DNA from: Brachypodium distachyon
Taxonomy: Eukaryota > Streptophyta > Magnoliopsida > Poales > Poaceae
Assembly (NCBI RefSeq): GCF_000005505.3
Contig: NC_016134.3
Span: 6,262,001-6,326,000 of the forward strand
Direction: 5' to 3'
Length of the DNA: 64,000 bases
Positions 37,201 through 46,721 of this stretch are shown piece by piece. Positions within the stretch are counted from its first letter, which is position 1, and every line of letters starts with the position of its first letter. The position numbers and the translations under genes were made by a program. The notes beneath the pieces are model-generated. The model searched no databases, was not told the origin of the DNA, and saw nothing but the letters and a program-made list of their open reading frames with translations.

Positions 37201-38533
37201 TATTCAGTCTATCTCTTGCTCTGTTTTTACAACGTAAGGAAACTAGGGAAGGGTTTAAATAATTAAATAAACGAAAGGCTATCAGTAGCTGGCAACATTT
37301 GACAAACAAACAACTGCAATGGAACCACCAACCACTAGTGATGTTCTGATACAAAAAAGAAAGATCATCTGTAAATACAAGACATCAAGCACATTCCAAG
37401 AAAGGTTTAATTTGGAACAACATCACAGCCTGCCGGCATCACAAAATCACATTATGACACAACCACTAAATTCAACCTTAGAGCAAAACAGGCAAATTAG
37501 CATGGTTTTGCCGTCAATGAAATCAACACAGGTTATTACAGAGTTCTTAGCAAGTAACAACTAACTAGATACCTATGTAGCACATTAACTTTCACCACTG
37601 GCCACAAAATTATCATTGAAAAATGATGTATTATTCACTAAACTAACAAATCACCTCCACACTCCAAATGTTTAAATAACTATACAATCTAACCTTGCGC
37701 CAGTTATGGCCATGAACTGCTGCACCTTTTCACGGCTTCCTCTCCCAAGCTTATGCTGCAACAACAAGAAAACTAAAGGAGTCAAACAAAATCCCACAGC
37801 CTAGGTTTGCGCATTTTTCTCACACAAGAAAATGGTGACAGGCCATATATATTTTGAACATATTCTGATATATGATACTCCCTCCGTCCCATATTAAGTG
37901 ACTCAAATCTGTCTACATATGGACGTATCTATATACTAAAATACATCTAGATACATGTACTCCCTCCGTCCGCGAATAAGTGTGCATTTGCTTTTGTCCT
38001 AAGTCAAAGTTTTTAAAGTTTGACCAACTTTCTAAAAAAGGTGGCAGCATTTATGACATCAAATTAGTATCAGTAGATCCATCTTCAAATATTACAACTT
38101 TGACATCATATATGTTGCTACTATTTTCTACAAAGTTGTTCAAACTTTAAAAACTTTGACTTAGGACAAATGCAAATGTACACTTATTCGCGGACGGAGG
38201 GAGTAATATTTCGGCACTTAATATGGGACCGAGGGAGTGTGTTTTTCTATATGTCTATGCTACACTGACACAATATAAGCTTGAGACATGGAAAAGGCAC
38301 CTTAAATATGATCCTGGCAGTAAAACAGCAGCGAAAAGCCTAGCTTTCAAATAGAGACTCACAGTCTAAAATCTAGCAACCCCAACTTATCCAATCTACA
38401 ACAGAAAAACCTAGCGTTCAAAAAGGAATCCATTTTCAGTTTGCCCTAGTCTATTTGCAGCCCAAATTTCGCCGGCGATGGTGCGCAGGTAGGGAGAAAA
38501 TGCATAGAGAGGAGAGGCGGGAGGAGTTACCAT
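34242..38533 (-). CDS. DCN1-like protein (DCUN1 domain), cullin neddylation factor
   Basis: Eleven coding exons on the minus strand give 250 residues, the usual length: 38531-38533, 37694-37755, 36729-36862, 36495-36553, 35916-35939, 35591-35673, 35308-35372, 35087-35136, 34860-34961, 34689-34748, 34242-34352. All junctions are GT-AG and the frame closes. The first coding exon holds only the ATG (ACCATG|GTAACT), joined to [14 protein letters not shown]. Residues about 8-45 form the UBA-like domain. Residues about 60-245 form the DCUN1/PONY domain, including [40 protein letters not shown] and [16 protein letters not shown]. Family members bind cullins and the NEDD8 E2 and promote RUB/NEDD8 ligation, so control of cullin-RING ligases is expected. 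The copy appears intact. Confidence 0.95.
37878..38237. mobile_element. Outer Stowaway-type MITE (interrupted) in DCN1-like intron 1
   Basis: The left part at 37878-37959 starts CTCCCTCCGTCCCATATTAA. The right part at 38206-38237 ends TTAATATGGGACCGAGGGAG. Together they rebuild an element of the subtype seen at 29193 and 59400. A TA precedes it at 37876-37877 but the right flank is TG, so one target base has mutated. A second MITE sits inside it. Confidence 0.85.
37960..38203. mobile_element. Inner Stowaway-type MITE nested in another MITE
   Basis: This is a 244-bp element with the ends CTCCCTCCGTCCGCGAATAA and TTATTCGCGGACGGAGGGAG, which are perfect inverted repeats. TA is duplicated at 37958-37959 and 38204-38205. 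Homologous arms extend tens of bases inward (CTAAGTCAAAGTTTTTAAAG pairs with its complement near 38143-38165), so a transcript would fold into a long hairpin. It is younger than the element it split. Confidence 0.92.
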
Positions 38534-38760
38534 GGTTACGGAGGACCGTGGGGTAGGGCGCCCACGTAGATCTGCCGAGGCCCGAGAGAGGGAGCAAGGA
38601 GGATGGGGTGGCCTCCGATCTGGTCGCGAGGAGCGGTGGGGCCGCAAACGATCGGCGGAGCGTCGCCGGAGAGGGTCGCCGGGGGACGCGACCGCGAGAG
38701 GGGAGCAGGGAGGCTCGTCCACCCTCTGCGAGAGAGGGCAGGTTCTAGGTTAAGGGTGGT
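38534..38760 (-). promoter_or_regulatory. GC-rich leader/promoter of the DCN1-like gene
   Basis: The 220 bp upstream of the ATG on the minus strand are GC-rich and open in several frames, as usual for grass 5' leaders. No TATA box is obvious. The open frame running through the ATG (38411-38722) continues into the intron and is not the protein. Confidence 0.45.
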
Positions 38761-38841
38761 GGTAGAATGGGCTGCCCGATGTTATTGGACTGGGCCGTGT
38801 CCAGTCACGGGTCAGATTGTCCCTTTACCAGGAATGAAATC

Positions 38842-38865
38842 CTTTCGTTATTCTCAAAAAAAAAA
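38842..38865 (+). mobile_element. 24-bp poly(A)-ended insertion with 12-bp duplication
   Basis: AGGAATGAAATC occurs at 38830-38841 and again at 38866-38877. Between them is CTTTCGTTATTCTC followed by a run of A. TTCTC before the A run resembles the last bases of grass LINEs. The simplest reading is a severely 5'-truncated LINE insertion. Confidence 0.6.
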
Positions 38866-38879
38866 AGGAATGAAATCAA

Positions 38880-39430
38880 ATTAGGATGAAAAATTAGGCA
38901 AGGACACTACCAAATGGACATGCTATCCCTTCGTTTGGCTAGTTTCCGGATAATTTGACAAGTGTGTATTAATTGGAAATAAATTAGTTCAAATATCATA
39001 AATGAGAAAATGCAAATATCTCCAACATAATCACAAACCATGAAATGCCATAATAATCACAAATCATGCTATGCATAGTTTTCTGTCTCAGAAGACTTTC
39101 ATGCCACAACTTTGTCTCAGCAAGGCCTTCTGCACGGATATTGTCGGCCCCACGTGTCGGCGTGAGCATGGTTTAGGTGCAGAGTGCCGCCAGCAAGGAG
39201 GAGGATTAAAACAAAGGATCTGTAGTGTGATTTATGAGTAATTCGGATGGAGGAAAGTTAATCTAAGCCGCATGCATGCATGGATGATGTGTAATTTCAG
39301 CAATGGCCTTCAGTTTAGTGCCACGGTAATTATTCCGAGTATGGCAGTGCCTATCAAACATGAGAAGAGAGAAGAAAACAGAAAAATTATTGCCAAATTT
39401 TTGGTTTCCTTTTTTTATTAACCATTATTG
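38880..39430. other. Intergenic, nothing recognised
   Basis: AT-rich sequence without a gene, MITE end or coding-like frame that I can recognise. Confidence 0.4.
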
Positions 39431-40310
39431 TAGTAAAATAAAATCTTTATATGGACCGGGCCGTAAATTCTACGTGGCGACGACCAAGTCAACGTTTCCC
39501 AAGCACGAGTCAAGACGTCCACATGGCGCGGTCAATCTTACGTGGTAAAGAAAAACAAGTCAACAAGTCAAGCCTCTCATGCCATGGTCAAAGGGTCAAA
39601 TGAGTTAGAGTAGGGGGCAAGAAATGTGTGGGATGAGGCTTTTGGTCCATGGTGGACCATGGATCATCCCTCACTTTTCCCTCATGGTGCGCACAAAAGT
39701 TATGGACCAAAGGAGCTACTTTTATCATTTTGCCCTCACTTTTTTCTCTCCTTCAAGGGTACCATGGTCTTTTGCCATGGATCTCTCGGTTATAAATACC
39801 CCCCATGGGGGCATGTACCATTCACTCTCACTTGAATAAACTCAAGGGGAGAGGGCTAGAGTGTTCCCTTTAAGGTTCGCTCTCGCGCGCCGCTCTCGAC
39901 TGAAAGTCGATCGGCTTCGAGGAAGCCTTCTAGGGGACTCTAGTTTCGAAGCTCCGAGCTAACCTTGGTTGGCACGGGCTCGAAGGAGAAGGGGTTGGGT
40001 TAGAGTTTCGAGGGTATCCTAACCTCGATACTTGGAAAGACGCGTTCGGTCCAAGTACGAGGCGGCCCCGACGAACCTCTCGTCAAAAGGTGTCTTGGGA
40101 AGATCCGCTCGGCCCAAGCCCTTGGCTAAGAACCCCCTCGAAGTCTTTCCTAACATAGGATTAAGTCGCACCCGCAAGGTCGACCGAACCTATTCAAAAA
40201 ATATCGACGTGTCAACTTGTCCAAGTGTATGGCGACCTTCGCTATAAAGCCGGCGTACACGCCATACTTTTATACCCGCACTTGTGCCATCGAGCATTGG
40301 CACCCCTTAC
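39430..40310 (+). mobile_element. LTR-like region of a retrotransposon, ends not placed
   Basis: The order of signals fits an LTR read left to right. An upstream part with repeated GTCAA phrases is followed by TATAAATA at 39791-39798, AATAAA at 39835-39840, and then a GC-rich block with direct phrases such as GGTTCGCTCTCG and TCGACTGAAAGTCGA. It ends near GCCATCGAGCA at about 40295. The short overlapping frames here (39624-39839, 40032-40247) do not match any protein. No gag-pol follows, so this is a solo LTR or fragment, and TG...CA ends with a target duplication were not found. Confidence 0.4.
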
Positions 40311-41144
40311 TCTAAATGTTTTCGAGAACAACAACAACCATATTGATGGTGTGGAATGTGTACAATGTGCGGTTTGCCAAAACAAAACCAAATTTGGCTA
40401 CCATTTGGCTTGTCTGCCAACAAACGGACGGATGTCTAGCATTTGGCGAGTCTCGTCGGATGACTACTTCTTGTCCGCGAACAAACCGATAAATGACCAG
40501 TGTTTAATAAGTCCCATAAGTAATAAATTGCTTGTTAAACATGAAAAAAGCCCAGTGATTCAGTGAAGTAGCACGGGGAAAATAGTTAAACCCCGCATAA
40601 TTTCTTAAATCTTCGGCTGTCATCGAAATGGGATTCTTGTTCCATTCTAGGCCAAATAAAAAGACTTCAGTTCCTGTTTCTTTATTTCTTTTTTTTTGCG
40701 AGAGAAAAAAAGACAAAAAAAACATCAGGTGTACTCTAAAACACAACATACTGGCAGTTCAGAAAATAAAAGCCATTTAAATATAGCAACCCAGGTTTAT
40801 ACATTGTAAAAATCTTGAAATCAAGAATAGATAAACGGAACATGACTCTGTTCCGCGGTCAACTTGCCGACAAAAATGATAAATTTACTCGAATAACCCA
40901 ATGGAACAATCTGTAACAGCATCCCAGAAGCTGCTATTAAAAAAGGTACGAGTACATATTTGTTCAATGTCATCTTCATCAACGTATTTGTAAAATGTCA
41001 TGTTCATCAACGTATTTGTAAAATGTTATCCATGTGGGAATTGGCTATCTGCACCAAAGATGAGGCACAATATCTTCCCTGCTGTCAGTTTCCACGTTCA
41101 AAACACCAATATCCCGAGGGTCATCCTTATATATATACACTGAT
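40311..41144. other. Intergenic, nothing recognised
   Basis: No gene or defined repeat. A short direct repetition (ATCAACGTATTTGTAAAATG twice) occurs at about 40978-41027. Confidence 0.4.
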
Positions 41145-41580
41145 AAATAACTGATATTGTGTGGACTAAACACAATTTGCCCTTAGTTGTGGTTACTCTT
41201 CAGCATTGAGGCATAACGATTGGTTCTGGCCAATAAACAGATCATCAAAGCCATTTGTTTCCACAAGCTCTTTACCTGCCATGTCAACTTTATATAACAA
41301 GATGTCTTCAGTTTCCAGTATGATCTCATTATCTTTCCACAAATGTGTGTTCTTGTTCCCAGTGAACTTGCAGCACATCACCCAACGGAGTCTCAACAGC
41401 GTATGTTTGATAATGAAGATACAGGCGAGATCAAAAGTATGGATTCCTCCGGTTTTCGTGAATGCATATAACAGACCACCCATGAAGATGCAGTCTCAGT
41501 AGTAGTCACCTGGCCCCCGCGAGGTCTACTTACAAGCTCGGACCCTTGCAAATGAAAGTTGATATTCGGGACCGTGGAGG
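41145..41580 (-). pseudogene. DUF295 F-box protein C-terminal relic
   Basis: The minus-strand frame reads DCIFMGGLLYAFTKTGGIHT, then ILLYKVDMAGKELVETNGF and DDLFIGQNQSLCLNAEE. That is the C-terminal DUF295 domain of grass F-box proteins. The frame stops at 41193-41195, where the family normally has AEEYP (TAC changed to TAA). Recognisable sequence continues as PQLRANCV before a second stop. Another stop lies just before DCIF. The usual central part is shortened and no F-box was found upstream. It is a dead 3' fragment of a large, fast-turnover family. Confidence 0.7.
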
Positions 41581-42004
41581 AGCACCATCCTCTATTGAGA
41601 AATCACAACACAGAAAAAGGAGACCAGACCAGAAGTGGACGAACATGGGATGAGAACAGAGGAAACAGAGATGAGAAGGGTTCAGACTAATTCATTTCAT
41701 CGACGTGGCGATGTCGATTACAGAGGAGAGTTCGCCTTTCAATAGGCATCTCATAGTTCTTACCAGCATAACCACAAAGTATGCAACCATGAACAGGTCT
41801 AGCTGACTGCAAACACTTTTTTCTTTCAGAATTACATATATCTGTAAATTATGTATGAGACCAGAAGGAATAACTAAATAAAGGAGATTTAAACTGAATA
41901 GCATAATAGTGTTCGTGATAATATCACTGCACTACTACACTTACCAATAACTCAGACACCAAAAATTAAGATGAACACTTTTTTTTATAACAACGAAGAT
42001 TCTG

Positions 42005-42190
42005 CGGGTTATTGGTGAGGAGGGCTTGGCATGGGCTGCGGCTAAGCTCTTTAGGGGCAGTGGCTTTTGCTTTTCACAGTGGGTTGTAAGCTAGTAATCG
42101 ATAAACTTGGCCCAAGGGCATTGTAACCACCTCGTGGTATTCGTTTTCAATATATGATACACCGGCTTTGGTGTATTCTATAAAGAAAAA
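42005..42190 (+). mobile_element. 5'-truncated LINE with 13-bp target duplication
   Basis: AACGAAGATTCTG occurs at 41992-42004 and 42191-42203. The 186 bp between end in an A-rich tail (AAAGAAAAA). The phrase TGATACACCGGCTTTGGTGTA just before it matches the hairpin-like 3' end of grass LINEs. No ORF2 remains. The perfect duplication suggests a fairly recent insertion. Confidence 0.85.
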
Positions 42191-42203
42191 AACGAAGATT
42201 CTG

Positions 42204-43323
42204 AACTAGCTACCTAGGAGCATGTCCGGTCCGATCAATAATCCTGTAGAACCTTTGTGTAATGAGTTCACAACAGATGAGCCTTGTGATTTGTGAGGCT
42301 TATATACTCCGGTGCCAGTAGCCCCCTAAATTTGTAAGGTGCAGAATTCGAACATAGTTATTCACCCACATGGCCACAGATTTGTATAAAAACCTATATA
42401 TACACTGCCTAAAGAATAACATATCATATAGAAACAATGCATTGCTTGTGCACCTGGTAATAGCAATGCAAACATGTAATGTTACTATATCTAAACAGCG
42501 CAAACATAGCAAAACATAAATTCATCTCAGCCTGGAAGATTTCGCAGAAGCAGCAAGCATTTAAAATATTCAGAAATAAGCAATTAGATGGCGAATGTCT
42601 TAATTTTCTGCTCCCTCAACAACCAAACATTCGAACAAGGGACAGTTGGGCAGGACAATAGAACATGACTCACACTCAACACAATCCTAGATGCTACTAC
42701 TTGACAATGAACCTGCACACCAATTCTAGTCCTACTGTAAAATGGAGCATGCACACACCATGCTTAGCTTTTTCGCCCAATAGGTTTTTCAACAAATTAA
42801 TCCATTAAGTAAATTATGCGCATGACATATCTATAGATAGTATAATAAGGGTATACAGCAAACACGGCTCAACAAGAATTTAAATCATCCACAGATCATA
42901 GAGCACTGAAGACAGAGACAACCATGATAATTATTAGATCTCAACATCTCATAATAACAGGTCTAGTGGACATATACCAATATATTCCTACACGGTTAAT
43001 ATTAAGATGCCATAAAAAAATTGATTAAAGCCGACATAACGACACCCCAGGCATACATTGGCCGAACAAAAAATAAGGTTGTGCCCTAAAATTGAGATGC
43101 AAACTTCACGACATGTCAGAATCCATGAGTAGATCCTAATTTTGGCTAAGTATCAGTTTTGCAGTTGAATTCCTTATCATCTTCATCCATAAATGTGTCA
43201 TGGGTAATTAATGTGGAGATCACAGAAGAGCAATTTTTCTCCCCGAAGATTAGCTTTCTTGAACTTTTGATGTAGTGTATTTCTAGAGCAAACAAACGAC
43301 GGAATATGTGATCAAAAGTGAAG
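42204..43323. other. Intergenic, nothing recognised
   Basis: AT-rich sequence with no coding-like frame or clear transposon end. Confidence 0.4.
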
Positions 43324-43332
43324 TTGTTTTTA

Positions 43333-43768
43333 GAGTAAATTTCAAAAAACCACAGTTCTTGGGGCAGGTTTCTCACAGAACCACACTTTTTTTTAATTTA
43401 ATCGCAAAACCACACATCTTGAGGCTAATCCTCTCAACTTACCCAAAACTGATGTTTAAACCGTTTTAACAGTTTTTCTTACATGTGGGGCCCGCTGTAA
43501 GTTGCCACGTCGGACGCAAACCTGACCCGACCCGTTAACCCGGACAAACTTTCAACTCTTTTTTCCGTCCGTATGGTTTGTTTCTATGATAAAAAAAATA
43601 CTTACAACAGGCCCCACATGTAAGGATAACTCTTAAAATGGCTTAAACATCAGTTTTGGGTAAGTTGAGACAATCAGCCCGAAGAAATTTGGTTTTGCGA
43701 ACAAATTACCAAAAAGTGTGGCTCTATGAGAAGTCTGCCCCAAGAACGTGGTTTCTTGAAATTTACTC
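43333..43768. mobile_element. Mutator-type MITE with 9-bp target duplication
   Basis: This 436-bp element starts GAGTAAATTTCAAAAAACCA and ends GGTTTCTTGAAATTTACTC. The inverted arms run about 170 bp, including ACTTACCCAAAACTGATGTT on the left and its complement at about 43645-43670. TTGTTTTTA is perfectly duplicated at 43324-43332 and 43769-43777. The 9-bp duplication and long arms indicate a non-autonomous Mutator-superfamily element. It has no coding capacity. Confidence 0.9.
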
Positions 43769-45991
43769 TTGTTTTTAGGAACTTCATAATTATTGACGTT
43801 ACATTGTCAGTTGAGGTGATGAGAGACTGTCATATGTGTATCTACACCGAGTGACGTCTATTACAGAAGTTGATTGTTATGGCAACAATGGATTAATTTT
43901 CCAACGACAACTGTAGCAGCTGTTTTGATTAGCTCACGTCTAGTTTTGCTGCAAATATTGCTCAACCTAGTGAAAAATTGCTTGCAAGGCGACAAGACTG
44001 GCGCTCTATAAAAAAATTTGCTACCGATGCGCGAGGGGCAATGATGCAATGCACCGAACCAACGAGCACCTGCGTGCGCTTCTCTGCTCTGCGGCCATGC
44101 ATATGGCGTAGCATGGCATGTCCCCTTGTTTGCTTGCGCCTCAAGGGCTGCGTGGAAGAATTATTGCCATGCGCATCAGATGATATAATTTATGGCTCTA
44201 TACCAAGTTCAGCTTATATATATACCCCACGATGCAGTTTACTACGTAAATGGACACGTAGAAGATGCAGTTTAGTACTATCTCTCTATTGCTAAATGTA
44301 AAACGTTTTCACTTCTGCTCCTCCTGCACACACCCTCCCCCAAATTCAAACACAAAAGCGACTCGGACTGCATGATATCCTTCGGTAAGAAAAATAAGAT
44401 GGCCAATTTAAAATTTATAAGCATATTTCTCTTCCTCATTCCTAGCTCTCTCTCCCTCTTCAGCGCCTGTTCTCTGCCTGCTCTCGATGGCCATGGCGCC
44501 GCTCCTCACCTCGCCTCCCTTGGTACCCCTTCTATCCTAATATTTTTCTAATTTTCCCCATCAATTGAATCTCTAATCTCACTTATTTCAAGCTTCGTCA
44601 AGCGGGATTCGAAACGCCAACGCCAATCGAGCTGTTGATGCTCTCCAATTGGTGAGTGGTTCCCGTTAGGGGCCCGTTCCCCATGCCGCTTCACCTTCCT
44701 GAGGCACGGAATGGTGAGGTCGCAGTCTATGGTCGCTGTTGTTGGTTTCCATGCAGCTCGGATTTTTTTGGCTTTTCCCAGGGCAGCGTTGGCACATTGC
44801 AGGAGAGAGGCAGAGACGCCGCTGCGAGGAGGGAGTTGGCAGTGCGGCGAGGGCAGCGCTGGTGGGAGATGATAAAAGTCTGATATTTTTGTTTAATTTC
44901 CATACCAACATAAAAAGTCTATAATATACATTTAAGTTTGACGAGGGGTGTACCGAAGCAGGCCTCAAATGTTTTAACTTTGTCTTAAAGACAAACATAT
45001 TGTATCGTGAAATATGATTATTTTTCTTTTCACTATCCCTAGGAATTTTATGATTATTTTCTTTTTACTATCCGTAGGAATTTAGAAGAAAATTACTATC
45101 CGGTTAAATATTTGAACTTTATTTTTACTTTGTCACAAGTATACATTCATAATGTATTTATTTGGCATTGTAAGTATTGATATACGGATGGGATTAAGTG
45201 AAGGTGGAAGCTCCGCACGTGAATCTAACCACAGGAAGCAGATCGGAGGGCTATCGTTAATTTGATTGCACGATTGCATTAGTTTGGTGATTGCACAGCA
45301 ATCAGACCCATACATAAATGTAGTCAAATTTCTCTACGCTTGACTTAGGACAAACCTAAATCTACAACTATTTAGAAACAGAGGGGTATAGAAAAGGAGA
45401 CGTAAACCAAACATGAAAACACGAACCGTAGATCGATATTGATATTGCAACTCTACAAGGATGCAAGACAGGGGACATTTTCAAAAGTTGTTTGGCTCTT
45501 CCGCGGATCTAATAATGCTATAGAATTTTCTCTTGAAATCTTTCTGAACCCTAGGGACTCAGCCATGTGTTCCAAATGGCAATGTGAAAATGCTGCCGAT
45601 AATATTCACTACTTCAACATAATCCTCTCGGGTCCAATTAATTAAGTTTACCAGCAAACAAGAAACTCGGTAGAGCTGAGCTAGCTAGCACCGAGAATGA
45701 ATAATCCTTGCTTGCAAGTTGTAGGTTATTATACTCGGCACGCTCAAGCACCAAAACGAGACAAATGACCCCCTCCTGTGACGCCTCTTCGTCGCTCCCG
45801 ATTAAGTCATTTTTGTCCAAAAATGTGGTGCCTACGTATCAATCAAGCTCGCTTAATTAGCAAACAACAAATCAACCGTGTTTCCTCATCAATTATATTG
45901 TGCTCAAGCTCAAGTTTAACTACTGCGTCAACCAACAAAGAAACAAATCCAAAGAACAAAGGCCAGCTAACCCATTTGATTGTAATCATTG
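43769..45991. other. Intergenic with a possible gene-fragment leader
   Basis: Mostly non-coding. At 44489-44525 the sequence reads ATGGCCATGGCGCCG... (MAMAPLLTSPPL) followed by GTACCC. At 44597-44651 a stretch encoding SSSGIRNANANRAVDALQL is followed by GTGAGT. These look like the start and second exon of a captured or decayed gene after a CT-rich leader, but no later exon was found and the family is unknown. The tail of a Stowaway-like repeat lies near 45330-45395. Confidence 0.35.
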
Positions 45992-45996
45992 GAAGG

Positions 45997-46716
45997 TGTA
46001 GAGATTTCGAGGTGGACCTAACACACTACGAGAGGGCCTATTCACCTGTACCAACTACTTTGGTGTAATTGATTAGTCCCTTTTTATTTCTACTTACTTA
46101 GTGCAAGCTTCCGGGCGGCAGAGCCACTCACGTTAAAGCAAGTCTTGAATCGGGACGGCTATGCCACTCACGTTGAAACAAGACCGTTGTGATTCTGAAC
46201 GAATCCGCTCACGTTAAATCACAACTTATATGCACTAAGTACTTAAAAATAACAATGCCTAACCGGAAGACTTATATGAACAAAGTAGTACTATATTGCT
46301 TTAGGAATATTAGTACAAGAGAGAGCATACACACCTTACACTTGCTCACACCTTGTTCTCCACCTTTTTCACTTCCTTATTCTCTACTACACAAGCTGTG
46401 AGGCAAGGGCCTTTATTTATAAGACTACATGGCCATTGGATCTTTGACATGTGTCAAAATCTTAGCCATTGATACAAAATATCTAAAGCCTTCCACACAC
46501 TTCTACATAAATATCTAGGTACTAGAAGGTTTCCTATTTATTTATTTGAAACTCCTATTCTAGAGTATTCCAAAGCTTCTACATAATTCTTCATGCATAT
46601 CTAAACACTAGAAGGTTCCCTCTTTATTTATTTTATATTCTAGAGTATTCCATAGTAATGTCTTCTTTCTTGTAATATTGAGAACACTCTAGAAGTTTGT
46701 ATTGTATTCTCCAACA
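45997..46716 (-). mobile_element. Solo LTR, Copia-like
   Basis: This 720-bp unit reads TGTAGAGATTTCG...TTCTCCAACA on the plus strand, that is TGTTGGAGAATACAATAC... on the minus strand, a common Copia LTR start. GAAGG is duplicated exactly on both sides (45992-45996 and 46717-46721). A minus-strand TATA box (TTATAAATAAAG, about 46411-46422) lies inside. No internal domain remains, so unequal recombination has left a solo LTR. Confidence 0.88.
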
Positions 46717-46721
46717 GAAGG

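Noticed and set aside
43978..44295. 105-residue plus-strand frame
   Set aside because: No domain, low-quality composition and surrounded by repeats.
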